Below are positions 12,413 to 25,726 of a DNA stretch of 64,000 bases, one piece after another; within the stretch, counting starts at the first letter, position 1; each line of letters opens with the position of its first letter. The notes beneath the pieces are model-generated. The model saw only the letters and a program-made list of their open reading frames with translations, was not told where the DNA came from and made no database searches. Source of the DNA: Setoptus koraiensis (taxonomy: Eukaryota; Arthropoda). The translations under genes were made by a program, and so were the position numbers. The stretch is from the NCBI GenBank assembly GCA_048013815.1, contig CM106586.1:2790001-2854000 (forward strand), given 5' to 3'.

Positions 12413-13452
12413 GCCCGACACAGAATGCCACCAAAGAACGATTGCGCAAGAGTTGCATAATAGAATAGAGATAATAGATAATAGATAATAATGGCCGAGA
12501 GGAGCGCAGCGAAGAAGCCGCCACAACCAGACCCAGTCGCAGTCGGCCGTTAGTGTCTCTGGGCAGGCGCTACCAGCGGACAAAGGCGAGCAAAAAGAAG
12601 TTTCTGTTCGCATTCTTCTCTCCCGAAGCCGCCGCCATTGTTTGCGCAAGCACCTGTTGCAGCCCGATGCGCCGGCCATTAGTTTGGGGCATCCTGCTCA
12701 CCTGCGCCAAGCGACACTGTCAGCTGATTGTGAGCTATAATTAAATGGCTCGTGTCGCGTTCTGTTGGCCGCTTCTCTTCTTGTCGCAAACAAGATTCGA
12801 GCGGCTCGCTCAATCTGCAATGACGTAACTGATGCAGACATTACATAACATATCATATATAACATGTCATTGCCAACGCGACAACGGCCAAACGAGCGAT
12901 GCCCGTGTCACAGTGGCCGGCGTTGTGCCGCTCATTAGGCTAATTGAATGTCGTTCATGAGACGCGCTCGTTAATTTCCATGGCCGGCTTGTGAACGGTC
13001 CGAATCGATGCTGTTCCGAGGATCGCGCAGCGAGCGACTTGTCGTTTCCAAAGTTGTCGTCTCCGAAGTTGTCCTGTCCAATGCCGTCGCTTTCACGGCT
13101 GTCGTCGGCCGCCGGCGCCCAGTGACAACACCGACGACACTGGCGCCATAAACGGATGACGTATGAGCTGGGCAACATTACGCAACATAATTAGCATAAT
13201 AAACGTCATTATGTTGGCGTCGTTGTTTGCAGCTCGGCGATGAGCCGCCGCCAAACATAATCGCTGCCGCGACAAACAAACGCTCGCTCGCTCGCTCTGT
13301 CGCCGCGGCTCCTGTCTCGCGCTGGCCAATTTCGTCGCTGACTAATTTGCGCCAGATTAAACTGCAATCTGGAATCGCTGACCACGGTTTTCGCGCCATC
13401 GGCGGTGTCCGCGGACCAGTGGCCAGCGCGCAATGAATAGCTGCCGAAGCTC

Positions 13453-13546
13453 GCGAGAATATCCGAGACTCGCGTGAATATTTGAAACAGGCATGAATAA
13501 CTGGAACTGGCGTGAATGTCTGAAACGGGCATGAATATCCGAAATT
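13453..13546. repeat. 19-base minisatellite, five copies
   Basis: Units of the form GCGTGAATATTTGAAACAG at 13453, 13472, 13491, 13510 and 13529, diverged but in register. Confidence 0.9.
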
Positions 13547-14374
13547 AAGCGAGACGAGCGCATTTGCAAATCGCCGGCAAACGCTGCCGAACGCTGCCAG
13601 CAACAACAGACATTATTATCTGTTTGTTGTTGTTTATGGCGCGGCCCTGCAGCGACAAGTGGCCACCATGCAACCACCATTGCACTACATTGTTGTTGCC
13701 AGCAACAACAACCTGTTGGCTCCGCGAGTGGCGGCCATGATCTTGTTGTTGTGGGCTGCGAGCCGCTTCGCAGTTGCGCAAACAAACGGCGGCGAGCAGA
13801 TGGCACTGCCGGCGTGCCGGGCGTTGCGGGCCGGCCCACCGGTCGCCGCGACACACACGAATCCAGTTTCGAGACACCGCCGACGCCAACAACAACCAAA
13901 GCGACGGCGGCAACAACAAGCGAGATCGGGCAACAGGGATGCTCGCTCCGGCCGGCGCGACAAGCCTCGGCAGCCCGACAGCCCGGCCGGCCGCTCGTCG
14001 AGCCGCGGCGCGCAGGCCGCATCGAATCGGCCCGCCGAGGCGAGCCGCAGCGAGCCGAGCGTCTGATGCGAGCCGGTTACGTAACTTGTTGCTGGCTGCC
14101 GGGCCAACAGCAACTAACTGCGCCAATCTGCAGTTAACGAGCGCCGTTTCGGTGCGGCAGCGGCCGAGCCGGCCATTGTGCCTGCCCCCATGACACAATC
14201 TGCGTGTGTCATGCGGCCGATAGGGGGCATTGGAGCGACAGAGTTTAACTGGCAGTTTAACTGATTGTTGGCGGACTCTGCCAACAATCAGCCAATTCGC
14301 AGCACTGGATATTTAGCGACTCGGGCGATTCCTTAGCGAACTCACCTGACTCACACCGAACAGCGACCGAGTGA

Positions 14375-14407
14375 GACACACACACACGCACACTGTGTGT
14401 GTGTGTC
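14375..14407. repeat. CA/GT fold-back
   Basis: GACACACACACACG followed by CACACTGTGTGTGTGTGTC; it can fold into a near-perfect stem. Confidence 0.9.
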
Positions 14408-14672
14408 TTTCCTTGTTGGTCGTATGCCGTGCCGTGTACAGCACCACTGTGAGCTGTACAGGTGAGCCGGGTACCTGTGAACAGCTGATCGGCGAGTCGC
14501 AAGTTGTTTCTCGCTTTCTTGGCTGGCTGGCTGGCTCGTCTGTGCTGGCCAGGTATGGTTGTGTACCTGTTGCTGTTGGCAACGAACGCCAACGAGCCAG
14601 AGAAGCAGCGAACAAGCGAACGTACGCCTGCCAAAGCGACCAAGGTTCGAAAGCGGCCGCTGCAAGTCGCAG

Positions 14673-14741
14673 CGTTCGAACGCTCGAACGCTCGAACGCT
14701 CGAACCTTCGAATGGTCGAACGCTCGAACTTCGAACGAACG
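14673..14741. repeat. 8-base CGCTCGAA tandem repeat
   Basis: GTTCGAACGCTCGAACGCTC-type units, about eight copies. Confidence 0.9.
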
Positions 14742-15231
14742 AGAGATAAGGAAGAGAGAATCGTGGATCAGTTTTAAGTTGAACTCGCTACCATCAACTT
14801 CGTGTGACTATCATGTGTGTGTATGTGTGTGCAAACAAGACCAACGAAGAAGCTTCTAAAATAAGTGTCCAGCGCACAATTCTTCGGCCTGTTGAGTCGC
14901 CGTCGCCGTTGTCATTATCATTTGTTCTGTCTACAATATTCAAATTATCAGATGCATGATTATCAAAAGCCAAGTGCACAAACACACCAGTCGACAACTT
15001 GGCAACATGCGGCCATCATAGCAGCGCTAGCACCAAGCCATAGGGCACAAAACAATCGACAATCAACAGCAGCAACAAATTTCGACAAAATCGCATCGTT
15101 TTATTTAAATGCAGTTTTGTCAGCGTGTGTCTCGCAATTGTCGTCCCAGTTGCTGACGAGTTGGCCGGCGAGCCGCATCGCACAAGTGAAATGCGCCACA
15201 GCGAACTGATCGCCACTGCAAACCATCCAAA

Positions 15232-15472
15232 CTAGAAGAAACAGTCGCCGAAGAAACAGTCGAAATCTAAATCGAAGAAATTTTCATCAAAGAAATCTGA
15301 ATCGAAGAAATCTGAATCGAAGAAAGCCGTCGACCGTGAGCGAAGATCCCCAACAGCGAGGTCGTGCGAATGCGCAAAAATCCCGACCAGCTGACAGAAG
15401 AGGCCCAAAGAAGTGGCCATGCCCAAGAAGAAAAAGAAGAGGCCCTCGCGACCAGTCACAGATATTACATAA
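15232..15472 (+). pseudogene. Lys/Ser-rich coding-like segment, frame broken
   Basis: A purine-rich block encodes repeats of K-K-S-E-S and K-K-Q-S, then AVDRERRSPTARSCECAKIP and a stop near 15392. Another frame then reads MPKKKKKRPSRPVTDIT and stops at about 15472. The two pieces look like a basic nuclear-type protein interrupted by a frame shift, or a simple AAG/TCG repeat reading by chance. No start is clear. Confidence 0.2.
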
Positions 15473-18358
15473 TTGATAGTGCACAGTTATCGAGTGTTTA
15501 CAAATAATCCAGCACTTGGCAAATACTTGAGCGCTCTGCAAATAATGCACACACGCCAACGAGAAGCAACAAACAAACGAATCAAGAGCACATCTAATAC
15601 ATCTAATACAGCTAATATCCGATAGATACACCGAGATCAAGACGACACAGCACAGGTGAGTCACATGCGTGTTGGGCAACAACTCGTTGCTCACACATTA
15701 TTTTTGGCTTTTTGGCAGCGCCAACACTAGTATTAGGCAACTTGTAACTTGCCATCAGGCCGACTTGTGTTTACTTGCAGACAGTGCAGAGTGGAGTGGA
15801 ATTATCCAGTTTAGTGACTATTTCATTAGTGGAGTGGTCAGAGCGAGCGACAGACAGAAAAAGGCAGTAAAAAAGCAGCAAAAGGCAGCCAAGATAGGCC
15901 AGAAAGCGCCAATGCAGTTGTATGGCAATGCAGTATGGCCGGCCAATCAGATATGTCATCTTGATGCGACTATTGACTTATGATGCGGCCATAAATGATG
16001 ATGAATTGAATTTATTTCATCAATTATTATTCGTTCTTCAGATAACTTCAGCAAGTAGATTATTATTAACATACGACCGAGTGATATTATCCTATTACAA
16101 CGCCGCTGCCGAGTTGCATAATACACACATGCGTTGATGCCGCGCTGGCCACCATAGGCTGGCCTGGCCAGTGTTTGCGCCGAGCACAAGTGTCGAGCTC
16201 GACACACCGAGCTAGCCAATGCCGAGCCAATGCAGCCAGATAAGCCGGTGTCATGGCGGTGGCCATCATCGGCAATTGCAGATTGAACGGCGTCAGCGGT
16301 AGCTGATAATGATGACTATTTCCATACTTGGCTCGCCTGTGTGTGTGCCCTTTGCGATTTGCCAGTTTTGCAAATCTTTGCAAATCGCCAACTCTGCCAA
16401 CAACTGCTGCTCGGAGCCTGAATAGCGAGATAATAAGAAGAAGCTTCTTTATTCGCTTCGGCTCGCTTCTTGCGCTTCCACATCCAGCAACAACAGCGGC
16501 AGCAACGACAGCGCCAACAACGACAGCGGCAACAACGGCGCCAACAACAGCAACAACAGCCGGACACAGACCGACAACAACGCCGACGGAATCGTGTCGA
16601 ATTGAGGCGCTAAGCCGTCGTCGGCGATCAGCTCGCCCGTCGATAACGCCGACAGACAGCTGTGTGTTACGTCACGTAACCATTGGCCATTGGCCTGCAA
16701 CTGCAGAGATTTTGTTGGGCAAAAATTGTTTGCAAATATTTGCAAATATTTCCCCTGTTGTAAGGCTGCGTAAGATATTTCGCGAGCCAGACCAACCAGC
16801 CTGAATGCACCATTAGCGTCGATTGTCGATTGCATCATTTGGCGCCGCTCTATACTGCCGTTTAAACGTTGGCTGCATACCAAATAATTATAATAATTTC
16901 ATGCTATGGGCTCAACTCCATGCCATAGGCTCGGCTGTGCAGTATGGCCACGAATCGAGCTCGTGACAAGTGCGACGACAAGTGCAACATTTACAACAAT
17001 TTGTCGCCGCAAACCCGTGAGACACAACGCGCCAATAGTGATCAGGCAACCATAATTAATATATCCAATATCAACTTGATATTATCAAGTGGAGAATGCG
17101 ACACCGTCCGCGACACAGTTTAACTATTAACTATGAAAGTTATTAATATCTCAATGTGTATTATCGAGATATTCACGCGTGGATATCGCCATGATACTTG
17201 TGTCATCGCGATACTTGTGTCATTGAGCTGTTTTGCGAGCGTATTGTCGCTGCTTCCAGGAAATCGCTTGACAAACAAATGGTAACGGCCAAATAGACAA
17301 ACACGGCCCGCTATAATAACTCAAGATTTATAATAAGTCGTAAATAACTCGAGATGAATGCATGAGATATGAGCCCGCCATGGAGTATCCGCCATGTATC
17401 TGTTTGCCGTCTGCTGCTCACTGAATTATCCGCTGAAATTTCTGCCGTCTACAATTTCATCCGTCTGATCTGGCTCGTTGTTTGTTGCGACAAGCAACCA
17501 AAAAACACCAAACACCAACAGATACAAAAAACATAAAATGTTTCTTATACTTATAATGTATAAACTTATAGTGCAGCCAAAATTAACAACATCATCATCA
17601 TCAAATTTGCGTTCAGTTAGATAGCATTTCGGCTCGATTTTGCTCGGCTCTCTCTCTCTCTTGCTATCACACTACGACCAATACCATAAATAACAAAAAT
17701 AACAGAGCATAACTTGCACTTGTTGCCTGTGAACGTCGATTCGCTAAAAAGAAATACATTGTTGCAGTTGGCATGTTGAGGAAGTGACACTCACAACAAT
17801 ATTCACCAGTGATTCATAATGATGATGATACAGTTAGATTTATCGCCTTATCTGACAAGCCTTATCACTTGCGATATTCACTTGTGAATGGCGCTCACAT
17901 TTGCATTCACACTCGGAAACAATGAACACTTGCGAACAATGTGACAATGTGTAAACCAACGCGACCGTGTGTGAATACTATAGTATAAACAATCAATGTT
18001 TGCCAAGTTCATTCGTTTGGTGATAGTTAAATTGGTTGGGTGGCCAAACAATGCTGAATGCGCTCGACAGTGTCAAGTTGACAGTGTCAGTTATGGCGAG
18101 TTTGGCATGCCGTTCACTTTTGATTATAATTACGACTCTTTGGTCTTGTAATGCCGTAATTCATTAGATTAACAAGTGGCATTTGTGACGTCGATTTGCA
18201 TACAAACCGTGACGGCACGCTTGCTGTGATTGTTGTTTGCTGACGTCTCTATTAGCTGCTCACGAGTTGTGTGTGTGATTCGCAGGGAGTGATTCACTCA
18301 ACCTTCGGCCACTTTTTTTTTGCCAGCTTTTCCCGTTTACCTGGCCGCTCGGGTGAGC

Positions 18359-18376
18359 TCACCTGAGCTCAGGTGA
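18359..18376. repeat. 18-base perfect palindrome built from CACCTG boxes
   Basis: TCACCTGAGCTCAGGTGA, overlapping a second palindrome GGTGAGCTCACC at 18352-18363. Confidence 0.95.
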
Positions 18377-19957
18377 ACGGCGCTGGTTGAACGCACCGAT
18401 CAGTGTTAGCGGTTTCGATGGCAATTCAATGGCGATCACACCCATGGAATGGGACTATATCAGTATTTATCGACGCCACCCAATAACTCACAATATCTGC
18501 CTGCCCGTCTGTTGACTGGCAAGTCAGATATGCAGATAGGCAAATATGCAGATATGCAGTTGAGCAGATATGCAGAAACGGGCCACTATGCAGATCAGCC
18601 AGCTAAAACAACAAGTGCAACTGCTTTGCATAATAACGGCGGCTCAGATCGAAAACAATACGGCCATACGAGCCGCTTGGGCCCATCCCGTGCCTTTGTG
18701 GGTGCGTCTGGCGCGGTCGCCTTGCCAGCCAATCTCAGGTAACTCTCTTGTGAGAGTGTCAGGTCAGTGATTCGTTTGTGCCGAGTGGCTCGTTGCCAGT
18801 GACGGGTCCCATTGTAAGCAGCTATCACAGAGCCAGCATAATGAGCACAACGAGAACAACGAGAAACAGGTGAAGTGGCGCTCGCAACGGCACGCATTTC
18901 ATCGATTCGGTATCGATTTACGGTGCGCTGTAAACGAGCGATGTCATTGAATCGATGGCAATCGAGCCAACTGTTGCCATTGATTACCACTGGCAACAGA
19001 GCAGTCGTCATAAGTCACCCACGTTGGCGGGATTGCGCAACAACTCGCTGCTCACGTGTGGCAGCGCAACGAGCAAGCTCTCTATGTCCTCTGTGCTAAA
19101 CAGGCCGTAGTGTGGTCACCACAATCTGGCGTTACTGGCACGTTGCTCGCTGGTCACTAGTGGTCAGTAGTGAGCTGTTTGTGCGCGTTTGCTCGCCTTT
19201 GTGCGACTCGCCAGCTGACACATCGTTGACGGTTGGTGTCTGTTGACGAGTGAGTGACACACATCACAGACAGATAAGTGAAGAGTAACGGTCGCAGAGC
19301 GTGTCGATTGAATTGAATCGAATGGTCGGATGGGTTTGACGGGATGGGCCAACGTGACGACCAATCGCCGTCGATTGTTTGTCCTTCGCCGGGCGATTGT
19401 CAGCGCTTTCGATGGTTGTCACAAGCGGCTGTTGTGAGCATTTCGACAACTCGCTCGAACAGACAACAACAAACAATGTTGTCAGAGCAAATTTGATCGA
19501 TCAAATTTTAATTTTATTTCATCTTCTGTCACACAAGTTTTGTGTGTACGATCCGTTGCAAATCGAGTCAAGTGCATGTTTGTTGTAGCGCAAAGCTCAT
19601 GTCACTGTTCAACAGTGACTGTTCAACAGTGACTGTTGTTCACTCATCTGTGCCGGCCAGTTGTGTTGTGGGGCACGCGAATTTCGCATCGCGCGCGCGC
19701 ACATCAGACACACAATTGTTACAGTTGTGCGTGTGACATGGCACTTGTGCGGCACATGAATACCGGCATGTCGTGTACCGATTGCAGTGCAATGATTACA
19801 CGGTGCACGTAAGTTGAGCTAGTTGGTGACTAACCGATGACACAGATCGCAGCTAGAAACAAAAGTCTGACAACTATCAACAAACAATTGAAAGTTTCAA
19901 TTTAAAACAAGCAAGCGAAGCGAAAGTTATGCAACCTGTACACGCTGTTGCTTTGGG

Positions 19958-19988
19958 TGTTGTCGTTGTTGTCGCTGTCGTCGCCGTC

Positions 19989-20048
<60 letters not shown>

Positions 20049-20055
20049 GCTGCTC
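19958..20055. repeat. (GTT)n microsatellite
   Basis: About 100 bases of GTT with GTC/GCC interruptions at the 5' side. Confidence 0.97.
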
Positions 20056-20754
20056 CTGCTGGAGGAATGCGCACAATCACCGTGACAGCTCGACAAGTGC
20101 AGTAAACAACAGCGACGACTGATCTCTTTATTATAGATTGGTGGCTGTCTTAGTCATTAGTCATGACAATTGTCATACTGTCAGTCAGTGTTAGTCATAC
20201 AAGTAAGTCGCTCGTTATACTTTGTGTCACCATGATGCAATGCAATAATGCCGTCGATTGATGGCTTGCTATGCTTCAATTGACTGACTTGCCATTTTGG
20301 CGAGCGCGGGCATCACTTGGTGACATCACTGCCACCGACACACACCAACCAGCAACCTGTTGTGCCGCCTGTGGCCAACTGTTGCATTAAGCTAGCTCAC
20401 AATTATCAGCCAGCGACATTTGCCGGCATTTCCGAATGCGGGCAAATGCCCCAACAGAGCAAACAGCGAGTGAGAGAGAGAGAGAGATTAGTGGTGAAAC
20501 AGATTTCACCCCAAATAATGTCAAGAGAGCGAGCTTAATTGAGATTGGATAACTATTGCCATAATGACTTTCGATCGCACTAGTCGCGCACAACAAAACA
20601 CCAAACCAAATAAGATAAAAGCTAACAACAATCTCTCTATCTGCTTTTACAGCGTCGTCACCGGCAGCTATCAGAATAGCTGCTTTATCGTCATATCGCA
20701 CATCATCCTGCTACTAGCAGCACAATCATCAGCATTATAATCAGCATCATCATT

Positions 20755-20838
20755 GTCGCAATCAGCGTCATCGTCGTCACAATCAGCATCATCGTCGTCA
20801 CAATAAGCATCATCGTCGTCATAATGAGCATCATGAGA
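20755..20838. repeat. 21-base minisatellite, four copies
   Basis: GTCACAATCAGCATCATCGT plus one base, starting at 20755, 20776, 20797 and 20818. Confidence 0.95.
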
Positions 20839-21031
20839 ATGAGGCAAACATAATTGTAAATGTTTGTTTATCTGTGCAGTCAACTAGCACCACTATTGCA
20901 GCTAGCTAGACAGCGCCAGCGACACAACAGCAACCAAGAAGCCACTAGATGAAAAATGTTTAATCGTCGAGTCGTTAAGCAGATATACGTTCAGATATAC
21001 GTTCAGTAGAGTTTTTTCACGAGACAGTCTG

Positions 21032-23818
21032 ATGATAACAGACAGAACAAAGCGTCAGCTGATGCAGCCAGCCAGCGAGAGGGACGCCAATGGTGTGTCG
21101 ACGATGCACCGAGCCAGCACAAACAAAATCGCGACTACATCACCGACACCGGCAACAGCAACAACAGCAACGGCAACAACTACAGCAAATCACATCGGCA
21201 ATAAATTAGCAAGGGCCAGTTGCAGGGGAAAACTAGCTACAGCTGATGCATTTTTCGAAGAACCAGCACAATCAAAAGAAGAAGAAGAAGAAGAAGAGCG
21301 ACATGACGGGGATAGCAACAACAATTGCCGAGAGCAACAACGAGATTATTCAGTTTCGCGTGGCGCAGCTTTAAAGCACAATCACAGTCTCAGCAACAAC
21401 AGCAACAACAACAACAACAACATCATCGGTCATCAATTAATTGCGTCATCAAGTGATCGATTGGCGAGCCATCGGCAACTGGCAGCCACAACGAGTGATA
21501 ACCTTCGCAGCGGCACCGGTGGGCAGGTGTCAAACAACGGGCACAGAACAGCAATAGGCAACAACGGCGCGCCAGTGGACAATGCCAATGGTTTCACAGC
21601 AAACAATTGCAACCACATCACAGCAGCAACAACAGCAACAACAACAGCAGCAACACCAACAGCATCGACAACAACAGACAACGCAACAGGTCAAATCGTC
21701 GATGATGATGCAACAGCAATTGTAATTAGTAAAAATAGCACTGTCTCAGAACAACAACAACAACAACAAACAGGGCAACAACAGGATGACGCAATAACTA
21801 ATGAGCAAATTATGCCGACGGCGGCGCCGCAACTTTCAATTAGAGATAGAGCGCAATTGATACAGGGCAAGCTGCATCCAAATAGCCAAATTAGTTTGAC
21901 AAAACAAACAACCAAATTTAACAGCGACAGTGACACCAACGTAACTAGCAGCCGAGTGATTAAATCAGTGATTGATAGCGACCAACAACAACAACAACAA
22001 CAGCAACAACACAGACACAACAATAACAGTATCAATATTGCCAATAATCATCGGGGCAACAACGACGCCTTTGTCCAGTCAGTCACTGGCACGTCGTCGC
22101 TGCCACGTGCCAGTGACTGCGGCGAGCCCGACGATGTCAGGCCGCCCACGCCGCCGCCGCGCCATTCCTCGTTGACGTCGACAGCAAGCTCGTCGACCTG
22201 GTCCCTCGATCAACAGCAAGCAAGTGTCAGTTTTGCTGGGCCCGCTTGCCAACAAGCAACAATGCTGAACAATGTTGCTGATGTGGCCAGCGGAAGCCGA
22301 AGTTGCGGCTACGGTTCGAAGGCGCCCGCGCAACAGGTAAGCAGCGGCGAGCTCGAGCATCACAGGCCGGCCTCGTCGGCAGATTGTGCGGCAATGGGCG
22401 CCAACTCGTTGCACGGGTTTCAGCCGGCCCGACAACAACCACTATGTGCCAACAACTACCCCCATCACAACCATCAGCAACAACAGCAACAACAACAGCA
22501 ACAGCAGCAACAACAACAGCAACAACAGCATTTTTTGCCGAGACAGGCGCAGAGAAAACTGTTGCAACTGAACCAAGGATCTCAGCTAGCGGCCAATTGT
22601 TCGCCATTTTCCATTGACCAATTTTCAATGCATCACGCCAACTTGCAGCACCAGCAACAGCGGCAGCCCCACATGTTGCCCAGTCACATGTTGTTGTTGC
22701 ACAACCAAAATCACAAGCGCCAAGACCTGGACAACAGCGACAGTTTAATAGCGGCAAACCAAATAATGGCGGCACAGCAAGATTGTTCCTCGTTGTCTTA
22801 TCTAATCAGCTCGCAAGCGGCAGCAATGCAACAGCAACAACAACAGCGGCCAGACAAGACAATCGGCGCCACAACAACAACAACAACAACCACCGCCACG
22901 GCTGATGCGGCATCGCTTGCACCAGCAACCACAACAGTTGCGACAGCGACAGGTGAACTGGCGCAACTGATGCAGCGCAGCAGTTCCTCTGGTCAGCACA
23001 CTGCGTCACTGTCGTCGGCGGCGTCGGCGTCGTCGTTGTTGGCGTCGTCGTCGCTGGCCAACGCGATACCAACGACAACAACAACGGCAACAACAACAAG
23101 CGTGCCTGCGCCGGGCAATACGGGCAACGTTAACGGTCAGCAACACCAGCCACAACAACAGAGCCACAGGTCATCAACCTTGGCTTTTAATCCCTCAGTG
23201 ATAAGTAATAACGTTCTTCACAAGTCCGTTGCGTCACAGCCGCCGCCGTTGCAGCAGCATCATGTTGCGCAATCTCCTATTTTCGATCATCAGCAACAGC
23301 ATTATAAACGAGATGCCGCATTGGTCGCGCACGCAATGACCAACAACAACAACAGCAACAGCAACCTGCCAAGACAGCAACAACAACGAGCTGAGAATGA
23401 CGACATGACATCGACGGCGCAACCACAAGAAAACTTAAAACTAAATCCAGCAACAGCCGATGTAATTACATCATCAAATAATGCAATTACTGCATCGACT
23501 TCGATTCAGCAGCGGCAGCCCCACATGGCAGCGGCCAGTTCAGGAAACAATAATAATACTAGCAAGATTGCTTGCCATGCCAACAGCAACAGCAACAACA
23601 ACGACAACAACAGCAATGGCAATGGCAATAGTAATGTGTGTTCTAATTCTAGATTAATTGCCCGTCATCATCAAGCTCAATTATTGTCTTCGGCGTCGTC
23701 GTCGTCGTCGTTGTCCAACTCGACGACCAATCGCGCCGCATCGTCGATGCAGCTCAACTTGGCAAGCTCGCCCGCAGCCGGCCCAGCGTTGCTTGCCGCC
23801 ATCACCAATGGCAACAGC

Positions 23819-23861
<43 letters not shown>

Positions 23862-25726
23862 TTAACGGCAATAATAATAATGGTAATGACGTTATTAATG
23901 GTAATCTAAGTTGCGCAACAATGCTAAGTGCCAGTGGCCTTAATCGACAACAACAGTCGCCACTAATTAGCGGTCATCATCAAATGACGACGCAGACGTC
24001 GTTGCATCATCAGCAAATGCAGCCGTTTATTAATCATCATAAGCATGCCACAACTAATGGTGTTGCCGGCACTGCAAATAAATTAAACATGATGAGTCAA
24101 TCCGCGTCCACGCTAATTAATTTGCATCACCACCAGCAACAACAACAACAGCAACAACTGCAGCAGCAGCAGCAACAACAGCAACAACAGCAACTGCAAC
24201 TACAACAACAGCAACAACAGCGTCTTCAGCGTCACCCCTTGCAGTACCAGCAGCAACATACTCATTTAATTAGCCAACAGCAACATCATCAATCTAGTCA
24301 TCTCTTTGGGCGCCCTAATCTCGGTGCTAATCACCAGGCGGCGGCGGCAGCGGCAACAAGTGTACGCAACCAACAGCAACAACAACAACAACATCGCCAG
24401 TATCAACAGACCATGATGCAACAGCATGCTGTCTCGCCAAATGTTGTTGCTGCCGGTGCATCAAGTGACGCCATTAGAGCCATCAATCAGCCTGTGGTCA
24501 GTTTGCATCAGAGGCACCTGTATGAGCAGCAGCAACAACAGCAGCAACAACAGCAATTGAGCCAAAAACAAAAGCAGCTAATGATGCAATCGCGGGCCCT
24601 TCCACCTAAGCCTGGCAGCGCCGCATTCGCTGCGTCACGAAGATCGCCGCCGGCCCGGCCAATACCCATATCACGGCCCGTGTCGGCAATACCGGCGGCC
24701 GGTGCAGCTACGAGCCTGTGCCAAGCACGTCAACAACAGCATCAACTACAACAACAACAACATCACGAGCAGCAAATGGCGAGCGTTCAAGCGGGCGGCT
24801 TGCGTCATCAGTATCCGGCAACAGCGACTAATCAGGTTAGCCCTAGAACAACAAGCGGCCAAAATGCAGCAACAACAACAACAACAGCAACACAATCGCC
24901 AAATATGATAATGAACAACAACAGCGCACCTCTAACTAACTGTGCATCGGATGCCAATCATCAATCAACAGCGATTAGGCAACCGCTGCCGCTGAGTAGC
25001 AGCGGTAACAACAGTCAGCCAGCAATTCATGATCATCATTGCGTTGCGTCATCGTCGCCGTTAACGGTCAAGGCATCAACTTATGCTAATGAGATGGGCG
25101 AAGCGCCCAAATCAAGTCATAGCGGCAACAGCGCCCAAGCCAATAGCGGCTCAAATGGTCTCTCAAATCACACAGACCATTTCTTGGCGAGCGCTTGTTC
25201 GCGGCCTCGAAGCCTAGTGATGATGTCTAATGCTCAACAAATGGACAATTATGAGCTCTTTTTGAGCGCCGATCTCCGTTTGGCCCAATTAGCCAAACAG
25301 CAGCACCAGCAACAGCAATACTCTCATTCGTTGGATTACGCCAGCGGCGATCTAGCTCGCGCTTCTTGCGCTTCCGGTTTGAACCCCATGCCGACAGCAA
25401 CCGCAACAACAGCGACGGCGGCACCAGAAAACGATCCGTTGTGTTACAACAGCAACAGCAGCAACAACAACAACAACAGATTAATGAACGGCAACAGTGG
25501 TCATGCATCGTTGGCGCCCGTTGTTAATCGGAAGAGATTTTCGCATTGTTTCACCACAGGATCGCCCGGCGATTCTGCCTTTTCGCCCGTCCAACAACTA
25601 GTGCGCCATTCTAGTCGAGTCAATCCTCGCGCACCCTCATCCAATCGCAGTATCCACGACATCGATGCATCGGATCAGCCGCCGGCGCAGCAGCCAATCA
25701 AGTCACCGCAATCGAGACACCCAAAG
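21032..25726 (+). CDS. Giant Q/N/S-rich exon, probable N-terminal part of Shroom
   Basis: This is a 1565-codon open frame from ATG 21032 (weak start context; the frame is open back to a TAG at 20903) to a donor AAAG|GTAAGC at 25726/25727, leaving phase 0. The in-frame sequence after the donor stops at 25787-25789. Composition is dominated by CAA/CAG glutamine, asparagine, serine and threonine, with long polyQ runs near 22470-22530, 24140-24230 and 24525-24560. Non-repetitive islands suggest real coding: RPPTPPPRHSSL (about residue 370), a proline-rich ALPPKPG...RPIPISRPVSAIP block (about 1188-1222), and an ordered tail with RKRFSHCFTTGSPGDSAF (about 1500). Proline-rich PPxPPxR blocks occur upstream of ASD2 in insect Shroom proteins. 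Position, strand and phase-0 compatibility with the ASD2 exon at 53107 support membership in shroom, but no diagnostic domain is visible. It could be a separate gene. Confidence 0.6.
22331..22345 (+). promoter_or_regulatory. Possible internal alternative splice donor
   Basis: CAACAG|GTAAGCAGC inside the giant exon is as good a donor as the one that ends it. It would leave phase 0 after codon 435. If read through it encodes V-S-S-G; if spliced to the 53107 exon the next residues are again V-S-S-G. Use is unproven. Confidence 0.3.

Larger units (their letters stand above)
11385..15231. other. Non-coding, repeat-rich region
   Basis: No gene recognised. It contains TTCGAA-related repeats at 12290-12412 and 14673-14741, five 19-base repeats at 13453-13546 and a CA/GT fold-back at 14375-14407. 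Very GC-rich frames at 13357-14200 are open on both strands and look like composition effects. Confidence 0.65.
15473..20905. other. Non-coding region upstream of the giant exon
   Basis: Few open frames, and essentially none between 16.9 and 18.4 kb, which is AT-richer. Notable items are an 18-base palindrome at 18359-18376, a long GTT tract at 19958-20055 and a 21-base minisatellite at 20755-20838. A shroom 5' UTR exon or promoter may lie here; none could be fixed. Confidence 0.65.

Noticed and set aside
12098-12679. 193-residue minus-strand frame
   Set aside because: It runs through the TTCGAA minisatellite and is low in plausible structure.
13357-14198. Long GC-rich frames on both strands
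   Set aside because: Several overlapping frames are open at once, as expected for GC-rich stop-poor DNA, and none looks like a known protein.
15650-15664. CAG|GTGAG sites as recursive-splicing ratchet points
   Set aside because: The sites inspected lack a pyrimidine tract before the CAG and occur equally on the minus strand.
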